Shown one piece after another: positions 32,785-43,200 of a DNA stretch of 64,000 nt. The first letter of the stretch is position 1; every line of letters starts with the position of its first letter. This DNA comes from Prorocentrum cordatum (taxonomy: Eukaryota; Sar; Dinophyceae; Prorocentrales; Prorocentraceae), in contig CAUYUJ010017836.1 in assembly GCA_963575745.1 (NCBI GenBank), positions 15,001-79,000 on the forward strand, read 5' to 3'. The position numbers were made by a program, and so were the translations under genes. Under the pieces are notes generated by a model. The model did no database searches, was not told the origin of the DNA, and saw only the letters and a list, made by a program, of their open reading frames with translations.

Positions 32785-33235
32785 GTGTCACCAAGCCTTT
32801 GTTTTGACAGGGTGCGCCGATGGCCGCCTCAGATTGACAACGTGAGTCCAGGGCCCTACAGGGAGGGGGCTCCCGCTTGATACTTCCTCTCGGCTCGTTC
32901 ACAGGCGAGCGCTCGAGACATCCTCACACGAGGCCCAGGGACAAGACTCCCGACCGACATCTCTCCCAGAGTCAAGCTCCCAGGTGTCACCAAACCTGTT
33001 TTTAACAGGGTGCGCCGATGGCCGCCTCGGACTAGTAACATGAAGCGGTGGTCCCAAAGGAAGGGGCCGCCAGATCGACACTTCTTTGCAATTGACTTAC
33101 AGACGAGGTTCTCGCTCGAGCCTTCCTGAAGATAAGTGTGTGTGTGTGTGTGTCTGTGTGTGTGTGCGTGTGCATGTGTTTGGTTACTGGAGTGTTTGAG
33201 TGAATGCGTGAGTGTGTGAGTGAGGGCGCGATTCT
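32785..33235. repeat. 198-bp direct repeat pair, relatives of the 160-bp family, TG run
   Basis: GTGTCACCAA followed by ACAGGGTGCGCCGATGGCC occurs at about 32786 and 32984. Between and after are AGGGAGGGGGCTCCCGCTTG and ACAGACGAGGTTCTCGCTCG blocks of the 24.5-kb family. (TG)n at 33137-33175. Confidence 0.65.
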
Positions 33236-33434
33236 GTGAGACTCTGTCGGGCATGCGGTGCTCGTGTTCGAATACTAGGACGCCAGGGGTACCAGTAGTA
33301 CCAAAGACCAGTTATGCCAGGACGCCAACATGATGCGACCGCAAAATTAGTCCCAGGAGTTGAGTTCTGCGAGCAAGACGGGCCCGACGTGGATTACACT
33401 TTGACATAACCGTTCAAAACCAATCCGAGGAGCT

Positions 33435-34210
33435 GAGTTCTGGGAGCACGAAAAGCCCGTAGTGGATTACAATTGGCTCTGGACATGCAGCAAATTCAAG
33501 CCTGTGAGTGAGTTCTGGGAGCTCGAAGAGCACGAAGTGTTTTACAGCTGGCCTCGGGCGTTCGCAATCAGCAATGGGGATCCAGTTCTGGCAGTTCGAC
33601 GATCACAGCACCCAGTATGGTTGGCGGCCTCGGATTATTATCACGAGGCTCGGGCCCTGTAGGGAAGAAGCTCCTGCCGGAGAAACCCTCGCGATTCAGT
33701 CACAGACGAGGCCCCCACTCGAGACTTCCCTAACGCGTGCGAGCGAGCGCGAAATCAGCCCGAGGAGTGAGTGGAGCCCCTGGAGCACGGAGAGCCCGAC
33801 GTGGCTGACAGTGGGCTCAGACCATGAAAAGTAATTCCCAGGACTTGACGTCTGGGATCAGTATCGTTCATCCGATCCCCATCCCCATCCCCTTCGAGGC
33901 CCCCACTAAATTACCACCCCAGTTGGGGCTACACCCCTCGGAACCCGAAGTGAACGGCCTATATTCCCATCTAGCGGGGTAAATCGGCCAGTTGGGCCCA
34001 GGCCACGCCGCTGGGGATGGGGATCGGTTCAGCGATACCCATCGGAGCTCGGAGAGACCGACGTGGCGAGTACAGTTGGCTCTGGACATGCCGAATCAAG
34101 CCTGGGGTTTGGATTCTGGGAGGTCGAGAAGCACGGAGTGGCTTACAGCTGGCTCGGGACGCTCGAAATCAGCACCTGGGATGGAGGTCGGGCAATTCGA
34201 TTATCACACA
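33435..34210 (+). repeat. direct duplication, ~170 bp, 610 bp apart
   Basis: Copy 1 at 33435-33610 and copy 2 at 34045-34210 share GGCTCTGGACATGC, TCAAGCCTG, TTCTGGGAG, TTACAGCTGGC and ATCAGCA in order. Each is followed by one degenerate unit of the 160-bp family (33655-33745, 34270-34370). Confidence 0.65.
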
Positions 34211-34374
34211 GCCAAGTGTTTTACATGTACACCGATGGCAATGGCCCTCCCGGATTAGTGCCATTCAGTTCGGCCCCATAGGGACGGGGTTCGCGCCTGA
34301 GGCACCCTCGCAATTTAGTCACAAACGAAGCCCCAGCTCGAAGATTCTTCAACACGAGGGTCTGAGTGCATGAG

Positions 34375-36070
34375 TCTGTGATTGCATAAGCGCGTAAGTG
34401 TACGAGTGCGCGTGACTGAGGGTATTGATGATATTGGTGATGAATATGCGACTGTGTAGATGTGAAGATGATTGCGATCGTGAGCATGGGAATTCTATTT
34501 TCGAGCGTGTGAGAGGTGATGCTGATGGTGGTGATACTGACGATGCGGGCAGCACGTGGGACTAATTGTGACGAGTGTGGGAAGACGCTAGAAGGGGGGA
34601 GTGAGGTGTTCTTGCGCGGGGGGGCAGAGAAAACAAGAGCTCGATTGAGGACGGGGTTGGAAGCATAGGTTGTTGATTGATGTTGGACCGTCCTAGGCCC
34701 TCCAATGCCATCTCGGAGGTCGTCTCAAGGCACCGTGGGAGCCATGTTTGCCCAAGAGCTTCCCAAGGACATGCTTGAACAGCCAAAACCATTCAGCAGC
34801 TGTGTTGGTGTTTCAAAGATTCTGGCTCTGGGCCCATCTTGGGGCTCTCTTTGGCAACACTGGAGACAGATTGAGGACCCAGAGGCCGATCGGAAGCGAA
34901 ACGGCGAGACGGCGAAGAGCATTGATGTCCTTTGGGGAATTCGAAGGGTTTGAGCATCTCAGGGGCGTCCCTGGGAGGCTCCGTGGCCATGTGGAGCTGT
35001 CTTCGGATTGGAGGCATGTTGGAAGCTATCTTAAATCATCATCAGATAGATTGCGTCATTTTGGAAGCCATCTTGGGCTATCTGGAGCCCTCGTCGGGCC
35101 ACCTGGGGGCATACCGGACGCTGCTATCTGTCGGGATCCCCCCCGTCCAAACCAAGCGAAGGGGGTGTATGGAGGACGCTACACCCCTCCGAGAGGGAAT
35201 AAGGAGATTGGAAGAACTATTGTTCGAAACCATATACGCACAGGGAGCTGGTGGAATGTTACACGACGAGTGCAAACTTGCTGCAGGCTGCATTATACAA
35301 GTCAACCATGCGATGGCCAAGTGTACGGTAGCAGGCGGTAGATGTTTTTCCAGAGCGTCCAGGCAAAGGCTCACTTAAGAAACCGCATTCGCAGAAGAAT
35401 TCGCATACCATGGCCTTGCCAAACTGCTTGATTTCTGGACGTATCTGGTACACGTGTATCGTCGGCGCCGCGCACGTGAGTTTTTTCTTGTGGGACGCAT
35501 CTACAGCCTTGCAAATGCGTGGACGCACATGCCCAGACACGCGGATAGCACATCGATGCCCGCGCGCCGTGCTTCCAAGCCGCACGCGCACGTGCGCACC
35601 CATGTTGGTGGTTGTGTCACGTTGCCGATGTGTGTTGCTTGTTCGCGTTCGCCGCCCATCCCCTGGTCGAAGTACGACATATCTGGTTGTGAGCGCGGGT
35701 CGGTTTGTCGCGAGGGGTCCACGCAGCGGCGGGACACGGCAGCCAACGGGACGCGTGGAGATGGAGCGCACGGCCGGTCCGAGCGTTCTCGCCGCGTGAA
35801 TCCTTCAGACCACGACAGCGGCAAGGTCTGCTTTTCGACTCGAGTCTGGTCTTGTTCACTTGCCTGGTCTGGCGCGGGTGGTCCAATAGTTCCTCCCAGC
35901 ATGGCCCTTGCTCCTCGCCGCTGGAGGGATGTGGGCCGCCTCTGCTTGCGATCTCGTACATGCTGCCCTCTCTCGAAGGGAGCGCCAGCGGTACACCCTG
36001 CACCGACCCTGGCCAGGCCTACCTTGGGGCTCAGGATTGGTAGATTTGCGCCTTCTTGGCTCCGCGAGGC
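34375..36070. other. no gene recognised
   Basis: Mixed sequence. A minus-strand frame at 35259-35609 reads like ordinary protein with several cysteines, but I know no match, and plus frames overlap it. Interval ends at a TCC tract. Confidence 0.4.
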
Positions 36071-36071
36071 A

Positions 36072-36352
36072 TGCAGACGCCTCCTCCTCCTCCTCCTCCT
36101 CCTCCTCCTCCTCCTCCTCCTCCTCCTCCTCCTCCTCCTCCTCCCTCCTCCTCCTCCTCCTCCTCCTCCCTCCTCCTCCTCCTCCTCCTCCTTCTCCTCC
36201 TCCGCCTCGTCCTCTTCTCCTCCTCCTCCTCATGCCCTCTCCTCCTCCTCCTCTCCTCCTCCTCCTCCTCCTCCTCCTCCTCCTCCTCCTCCCCCTCCTC
36301 CTCCTCCTCCTCCTCCTCCCCCTCCTCCTCCTCCTCCTCCTCCTCCTCCGCC
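36072..36352. repeat. (TCC)n microsatellite
   Basis: About 280 bp of TCC/CTC with few interruptions. Confidence 0.95.
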
Positions 36353-36503
36353 CCGATCGTGGGCCCAGGAGGGGCCTGGCCAGGATCGCCGTATAGGTGG
36401 AATGCAGAAGGACGCTGAAGAACTGGCCGACGGGGGCCGATGACTACTTGACCGGCTTCCGCCCCTGCTCGTGGACGTCGCAGCAGCCGCTATGTAGAAT
36501 GGA

Positions 36504-36555
36504 GTCGGGCGAGTCCCTCTACAGAAGGAAGATTCAAAATAGTAGTCAAGAAATC
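36504..36555 (+). mobile_element. left half of interrupted inverted-repeat element
   Basis: GTCGGGCGAGTCCCTCTACA through TTCAAAATAGTA matches the left end of the intact element at 5773-5922. The matching right half resumes at 44681. Everything between was inserted. Confidence 0.75.
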
Positions 36556-36563
36556 AGTGTGGG

Positions 36564-36724
36564 GGCGTTCGTTAAGGAATGTGCCCCAGAGGCTGTAGAC
36601 CCTGGGGGATTCCTTATCCAGTGGGGGCGACTGCGATATCTATGGCCGATCCACGATTGGAGTTCCACTGGCCTCCAGACCCTGGATTCCTTATCTAAGG
36701 GTTCCTTATCCAATGCCCGCGCCG
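36564..36724 (+). mobile_element. MITE-like repeat R2, copy 2
   Basis: Matches 17761-17921 along its length. The 9-mer AGTGTGGGG occurs immediately left (36556-36564) and again at 44672-44680 beyond the retroposons, consistent with a target duplication from R2 entering the inverted-repeat element. Its last bases (AATGCCCGCGCCGT) later served as target for two retroposons. Confidence 0.65.
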
Positions 36725-36725
36725 T
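36712..36725 (+). other. target-site duplication, left copy
   Basis: AATGCCCGCGCCGT, repeated after the element's poly(A) at 43984-43997. The core recurs as ATGCCCGCGCCGTAG after the second retroposon at 44659-44673. Confidence 0.8.
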
Positions 36726-36746
36726 CCGTAGCCATTTTGGCTCAAG
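36725..36746 (+). other. dinoflagellate spliced leader (DinoSL) sequence
   Basis: Exact match to the conserved 22-nt nuclear trans-spliced leader of dinoflagellates, with T at the variable first position. No splice donor follows, so it is not an SL RNA gene but a cDNA-derived copy fused to the element. The first ATG (36750) lies three bases downstream. Confidence 0.95.
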
Positions 36747-36967
36747 GCAATGAACCGTCCCGACGACCGCGAGTCTTTCGGGGCGAATTCTGAGCGCGAG
36801 GGAGGTTCCGCTTTGAGGCCACCTTCCTTTCCATCTTGCGAGTGCTGCCACCGCAGCACCCTCCAGGACATGCGGGCCACGCCTTCTTCCGAGTCGGTGG
36901 GTCCGCCCCCGTCGACTCCTGCCTGCCGCACGACCGCGGCTGAGCAGCACGCCCGCCCGCTCCAGCG

Positions 36968-38161
36968 ATGGGGCCCAAGGCCGAGCCTGGCTTCGTCGTG
37001 TGCACGGGCTGCCGCTACCGCTGGAACTTCCGCAAGAACGCGGAGTGCTGGCAGTGTGGGATTGGGCTGGAGCTGGCGCCCTCGAAGCCTTCGCCCCGCG
37101 TCGGGGTCTGGGCGGATGGCGGCGGCGGCGGCTCCCCGCCCGCGCATCGTGGAGGCGGCGGCGGAGGCTCACCGAGGGATGGCGCCAAGGGCGGCAAGGG
37201 CGGCAAAGGCCGAGGTGCAGCCTCCCGTGGCGGCGGAGGCGGTGCAGCCTCCCGTGGCGGCGGCGTCGGAGGCGCGGGCGGCCGTGGTGGAGGCGCCTTC
37301 CCGAAGGCCCCTTGGTCGGCCCTGCCCGAGAGCGAGCTCGACGCGCTCCTCGCCTGCGGGGACCCCGCCATCGCGGCCAGGCTGCAGGAGGCGGTCCGCG
37401 ACGCGCGGTGCTTCGTCGCGCCCGCGGCCGCCCCAGCGCCTAAGCCACTCGAGCAGCGGCTGCAGTCTGCCACGGCGAAGCGGATCAACCTCCAGCGCCA
37501 GCTCGACGAGGCGGCGGATGCGCTCGTGGCGGCGGAGGACCACCTCGCCCAATGCCGCGGCTGGCGCGACGAGGCTGCGGTCAACCTCACGGAGGCCAAG
37601 GAGGAGGAGGAGGAGAACGCCTTCTTGCGCCAGCGGGCCCAGGCGGCTGGCGTTGTGGGCGCGCAGCCCGACGGAGCGAAGCAGCTCACCTTCAACTTCG
37701 ACGCGGAGTCGTTCGACAACTTCGCGGAGCTGGAGGAGGAGGCGCAGGCCACCCTCAGGCGCCTCTGCGAGGAAGGGCTCCAGATCATGCAGGGCGCGCA
37801 GGCTACGTTCGAGCGCAACTGCCAGGAGCACCAGCAGCGCATCAAGCGCCAGATCGAGGAGGAGGTGGCCAAGAAGCGCAAGCGCTCCGAGGAGGGGCCT
37901 GCAGCGGCCGAGGCCGCTGGCACCCCCGAGCAGGGTGCTGCCGCCCCGCCTCAACCTTCAGGACAGGCGGCCGCCCCTGCTGCCGCCGCCGCCCCAGCCG
38001 CAGGCGCCGCGCCAGGAGCTGGACCCCCCCCAGCGGCCGCTGTGGAGAGCCGAGCGGCAGACGAGGCGGCCCGCCAGCGCGCAGCCGACCATAAGGCCGC
38101 TGCGGCGGCCCCTCCACCTGCTGCTGGCGCTGCTGCTGGCAGTGGCCAGACCTGCGGGTAG
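36968..38161 (+). CDS. retrotransposon ORF1 protein (CxxC/CxxC finger, coiled coil)
   Basis: 397-residue ORF with an ATG. Residues 12-30 hold CTGC and CWQC separated by 12 residues, a zinc-ribbon/RanBP2-like pattern. Then come a Gly-rich linker (about 45-110), a coiled-coil-prone segment with heptad Leu/Ala and acidic run (about 160-230), a basic KKRKR stretch near 300 and an Ala/Pro-rich tail. Position and features suggest an RNA- or chaperone-type ORF1 protein. Upstream ATGs at 36750 and 36870 are in another frame, so initiation would need leaky scanning. The stop TAG at 38159 falls just before the ORF2 frame becomes protein-like, a +1 change of frame. The frame from 36750 also stays open across this region, but its Arg/Pro/Ser-rich translation looks like a GC-rich shadow. 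Confidence 0.75.
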   Translation: MGPKAEPGFVVCTGCRYRWNFRKNAECWQCGIGLELAPSKPSPRVGVWADGGGGGSPPAHRGGGGGGSPRDGAKGGKGGKGRGAASRGGGGGAASRGGGVGGAGGRGGGAFPKAPWSALPESELDALLACGDPAIAARLQEAVRDARCFVAPAAAPAPKPLEQRLQSATAKRINLQRQLDEAADALVAAEDHLAQCRGWRDEAAVNLTEAKEEEEENAFLRQRAQAAGVVGAQPDGAKQLTFNFDAESFDNFAELEEEAQATLRRLCEEGLQIMQGAQATFERNCQEHQQRIKRQIEEEVAKKRKRSEEGPAAAEAAGTPEQGAAAPPQPSGQAAAPAAAAAPAAGAAPGAGPPPAAAVESRAADEAARQRAADHKAAAAAPPPAAGAAAGSGQTCG

Positions 38162-38162
38162 C

Positions 38163-40226
38163 ACCCTGCTGCCAGGAGGCGGCCCCGACGGTGCGGCGCC
38201 GCCCGCCCCAGTCGGGGCTGAGGAGGCAGAGGCGGCGGAGCCCAGCCGCCCCGAGGCGGCGGCGCCATCGAGAGGCGGCCTGCACGCCTACCTGGCGGCC
38301 AATGAGCAGGCCGACGCCTGGGAAGGGCTTCCCTTCAGAGTGCCGCTGCTGCGCCAGGACCGGCGCTTTGATGACGCGCGCCACGACACCAAGTTCGAGG
38401 CACTCAGCAGCAGTCCAGAGCCAAGCGCTGCGGCGGACTTGGCTGGGCCCGACCGAAGGACTGGCAGTCCTCAGCCCAGCCAGGGGCCCATAAGGAATAG
38501 TGGGTACCCATTTCAAGTTGACCAGGCTACGGGCGAGGGCGTGAGACCCCCCGAGGTTCGGAGACCCAAGGCGGCGAGCAGCCGCCCGCCTGGCGGCCGC
38601 TCGGCCGCCGCGGCAGTCGTGAAGCCTGCGGCGCAGCCTCAGCCTGGTCGACCGCAGGTCAAGCTCCTCCAGCTGGCCAAGCTGATCAGGCCAGTGGGAG
38701 CGAAGCGAGCCAGCTTCGTCACACTGAACGGCTCGACCTGGACAGAGACGCAGGTGGAGCTGGAGCGGATCCAGGACGAAGGAGGAGGCGACGACGTCAT
38801 CCTGGTGCAGGAGACACGCTTCACCTCCAGCCAGAAGGCGACTGACGCCTGCAGCTGGGCCAGGCGCAACTGTTTCAGCGCTGCCTTCGGCAGCGTCCAC
38901 AGCACGGGGCAGGCGGCCCAGGCGGTCTCGGCGGGCGTCGGGGTGCTGACGTCAAAGTCTAGGGGCGTGGCGGCTATCGACCACGACTGGCACCAGCACA
39001 GTGCCCGCATCCTGGCCCGACGGGTGGCCTTCGGCGATCTCGTGGTTACGGTGGTCAGCGCCTACCTCGAGCACACGACCAGGATGGCTGGCTACAACCT
39101 GGAGCTGCTGTCGGACCTCCAGGAGTTCCTGTTCAGCCTCCACGAGCCGTTCATAGTGGGGGCCGACTGGAATATGGACCCCAGCGTGCTCGCCGCCTCT
39201 TGGTGGCCACGGGCTGTGGGCGGGGTGGTAGTCGCGCCCGCGACCTTCACCTGCGGCGACCAGATCTACGACTTCTTCGTGATCTCCACGGCGCTCGCCG
39301 GCCTCAGCCCGAAGGTGGAGGTCATCAAGCCCACTACACTGAACCCGCACGCACCAGTGCGGCTCACGTTCAGCGAGCTGGGCAGCAACGCCATGGTCTG
39401 GGTCCTCAAGACCCCCAGGGTCTTCGAGGTGGGCTCGGAGGTCTCGGCCGAGCAGCGTGAGATATCCCTGCAGGCGGCGACCCAGATCAGCTGGACAGCC
39501 CCCATCACCGACAGAGACGGCACGCCCGATGCGGCGATCAAGGAGTTCTTCGAGGCCGCGGAGCTCCACCTGCTCGACCAGTTCGGCATCTACGAGGGAG
39601 AGAGGTACCAGGGCAGGGCCAAAGGTCCCCGCACCGTCAAGAAGAAGCTGGCGGACCTGCAGCGCACGGAGGCTGTCAGAAAGCTCAGCCCCATCACCAA
39701 GTGCTGGCTCTGCCTCGGGAGGATCGCCAGGCAGCTCAGGGCGGCTGCTGCGGTCTGCTCACCCCCTGCGGGGCACGTAGGCTACATCCAGCACCTGGTG
39801 CAGGTGGCAAAGAGCTTGGGGCCCAAGTTCGAGCAGGCGGGTTGCACCATGTTCGAAGGCTCGAAGCTTGACTCGCTGATAGACGTGATCCAGGAGCCCA
39901 CCGAGCAAGGGCAGGCCTTCCTGCAGATGATCGAGAGCACGACGGAGAGGCACCGCAAAGAAGACGCCAAGGCGGCCAGGCTCCGCTGGAAGGACTTCGT
40001 GGACGAGGCCTTGGCGAAGGGGGCAAAGGGCGCCCACGCAGTCATAAAGGACCGTGACCAGGTGCTGGACTCGGTGACCGCGCACTGCCCCGACAGCCTG
40101 CCGCTCCCAGTTGTTGGCCAGCAAGCCCTGGACCAGATCCTCATTGAGTGGAAGGCCCTTTGGAAAGGAGCCGACGGGGAGTGCAGGTCCAGACCAGCCG
40201 ACTGGATCTGCTCCATGGAGTTGCCC
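38163..40226 (+). CDS. retrotransposon ORF2, N-terminal part: APE-type endonuclease
   Basis: Frame is open from 36750 to 40571, but protein-like only from about 38163 to the C run at 40224. After a Pro/Ala-rich linker comes an endonuclease/exonuclease/phosphatase fold: VILVQETR with catalytic Glu at 38811, GADWNM with Asp at 39165 and Asn at 39171, YDFFVIS at 39267, and NPHAPVRLTF with the general-base His at 39348. This nuclease nicks target DNA to prime reverse transcription. A Lys/Arg-rich linker follows. No ATG occurs in this frame between 38163 and 39082, inside the endonuclease, so translation must come from ORF1 by +1 frameshifting or reinitiation at a non-ATG codon, or this copy has lost a base. 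Confidence 0.8.
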
Positions 40227-43200
40227 CCTTATCACGGCGGACGACATCCTCGAGGCGGCGAAATCGTTCCCGAAGCAGACCGCTCTGGGCTGGGATGCGT
40301 TCCACCCGCGGCTGGTCCTCTCCCTGGGCAGGCCCTTCGCCGAGAGGATGGCAGAGGTGCTCACGGCTTGGGAGCAGCAGCCGCAGCCCACAGCCTTCTT
40401 CACCACGGTGATCGTCTTCCTGGGGAAGCCCGACGGAGGCCGCCGCCCGATCGGCATCATGAGCATGTGGACGCGTATCTGGAGCAGGGTGCGCCGCCGC
40501 TACTGCGCCAAGTGGGAGGCGGACCACCCGCTCCCCGAGGTCTGGGGCAAGGACGCGAACACCTGCTGTGACAGGGCGGCCTACCTCCACAACCTGGGGC
40601 TCGCGCTCGCCCGCCAGCTTGGCTTCGAGGCAGCCTCCGTCTACTTCGACATCAGCAAGTTCTACGAGCGGATCGACCATGACCTTCTGCGCCAGGCCGC
40701 GGAGGGCAACGGCTTCAGCGTCGGTCTGCTCAGGGCCCTCTGCGTACTCTACGCTGGGCCGCGCCGCGCCTCGGCGGACGCCGCCATCAGCGAGCCCATT
40801 GAGGTCAGCGGCACCATCATCGCGGGCTGCTCCTGCGCGACGACGCTGGCCAGGCTCATGCTGCACGGCCTCCTGCTCCAGGCCAGGGCGCTGCTGCCAG
40901 TCGGCAGGGTCGTCAACGTCATCGACGACATAGCAGGCCACGGCATCGGGTCGGCAGCGACGCTCAGCCGAACGATCGCGAGCTTCGTCAGCGGCGTGGT
41001 CGAGATGCTGGCGGACAGGCGGCTGCCCATCAACTGGAAGAAGACGAAGGTCCTGGCCTCCACGGCGGGCCTCCAGCGCCGCCTGCAGCGGGAACCCGAC
41101 TGGCGGCTCGCGGCCGAGGCCTTTGTCTCGGGCCACCGTGACCTCGGCGTCGACGCCACGGCTGGCAGCCACAGGCGAGTCGCGACTCAGGTCGGTAGAG
41201 AGCTCGCGGCGCTGCGGCAGGCCAGCAGGCTCCACAAGATCTTCGGGCCTGGCCTTCGGCAGGCAAGGGTCTTGCGCGCGGGCCCCTCAGCCAAAGCCCT
41301 ATGGGGCTCGGCCTGCAACGGCATCCCGCCTGGCCGCATGAGAGCCCTGAGGCTGGCAGCGGCCAAGGCGACGGGCAAACTGGCTCCTGGGGCTGCGCTG
41401 GGCTTCCTGCTGCAGTGCTCGCCGCGAGGCTGGCGCCAGGACCCGCTAGTGGTGGCCACGGGCTTGGCCGTCCTAGCGCACACCAATGTCCGCTGGGCAG
41501 GCCAGGCCTCCGCGGCGGCGATCCGGGCCTGCATAGCGGAGAGCGCCAGGATCGTGAGGCTCCAGCGCCCTTGGGCTGCCGTCAGGGACCCGATCTCGGC
41601 CTTGGTGCTCACGCTGCAGGTCATCGGCTGGGGCCTCAGCGACGACGGCGACTCCCTGCAGGACGAGTTCGGCTACTCCGTCCTTCGGTACTCCCCCGCC
41701 TTCCTTGCGGAGAAGGCCAAGGAGGCGGCCAGGAAGGCGGCAGCCTTCCAGGAGTACGACGCCAGGCCGGATACCCTGTGGCCGTGGCAGCTGCCGCCAA
41801 ACTGGCGGGCCATCAACCAGCTCCTCGGCGCCGCGCCCACGGAGACGTGGTCCAGCCACCACTGCGGCTGCCTGCGCAGGCTGGCGTCTCTGTCACTATG
41901 GCCGCAGGCCAGGCTGGCCAAGCGTGGCACCGACATCGACGACCGCTGCCTGCTCTGCGGCGAGGAGAGCGGGACTCTGGCCCACCGCCACCACAGATGC
42001 CCTGCCTGGGAGGGCTGGCGGCGAGATCGCAGGCCCGCCGACTTGAAGCGAGCTGCCGAGCTGGTGAGCACAATGGGCCACCGCTACGAGGAGCTCTTCT
42101 GCCAGGGCCTCTTCGTTGACGCCCAGTACCTGGTGCAGAGGCCGCGCTGGGACCCTCGCTGGGAGCGCCGCTCGCGTGGCTGGGACGAGGGCGCGCTCGT
42201 GGTGCCCGCGGGCTCCCTCGTCTTCACGGACGGCTCCTGCGTCAACAACGACTTCCCGATGGTCAGGAGCGCGGGCTGGGCAGTGGTGGTTCTCACGCCC
42301 GACGGCGAGTGGTTGGCGCAGGCGTGGGGGGCAGTGCCGCCTGCCCTTTTGCCCAGCCAGACGGCGAGGGCAGGCGAGGACTACGCGGCGGTGGTCGCCC
42401 TCACGGACATCGTCGGCCACTACCACCTCATGATCGACTGCCTCGGCACGGTCGGGGCTTGCAAGGACGTGAAGAGGGCGGCGGCCCCGACGGCCCAGTT
42501 TGCCCACCTCTGGGCGAGGGTCGGCGACGCCGCCGAGGGGGTGCACGTGAAGCACATCCCCGCCCACCGTTCTCGGGCGGCAGTCGAGCAGGGCGTACTC
42601 TCGGAGGTGGAGCTCTACGGCAACCGCCTCGCGGACCAGCTCGCGAAGGCGGGCGCGGCGCTGCGCGCCATCGCCGACGAGGAGGCCCTCCTGCTCCAGG
42701 GCTGCCTGGCCCGCGCCCGTGACGCGGCGCGGTACGCCGCCGAGTTCGAGGTCCAGGCTACGGAGTCGGGCTTGCGGGACTCCTGGCCCATCAGCTCGCT
42801 GGAGCTCGTCGACCTCGCCCCCTACATGGCGGCGGAGCTCGACGGCGAGACCGACTTCCTGCACGCCGCCGCGGCGGAGCCCGCCCCTGGGACAGGTGGA
42901 TTCAGCCCACCGACGTCGCAGTCCCAGGGGCGCGGCGAGCTCGAGGCGATGCACGACGCGGAGGGGCGCGGGGCTGCCGCTTCAGCGACTGGCTTCTTGA
43001 AGGAGCCCGACGCCGAGCCTGGCGATGACGTCGGCGTAGCGCAGCCCTCGGCGGCTGACGGCGGCCCCCGCCTCGCCACGGCGGCGGCCCTGGCAGCGGC
43101 GGCGGCAGCTGGCGCCTCCAGCTCGCGGCCTTCGCCCGCGAGGCGCCGCCCCGCCTCGGCCGAGGCGCCCGCGGAGGTGCTGCGCCGTGTAGCCCAGCGC

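Noticed and set aside
36725-36746. SL RNA gene
   Set aside because: No splice donor (GT) or SL RNA body follows the 22 nt; it is joined directly to the retrotransposon 5' end.
36750-38160. N-terminal extension of the ORF2 frame starting 3 nt after the spliced leader
   Set aside because: The translation is Arg/Pro/Ser-rich and shifted relative to the convincing ORF1 with its CxxC pair and coiled coil; very high GC leaves this frame open by chance. Kept as a note because of the ATG position.
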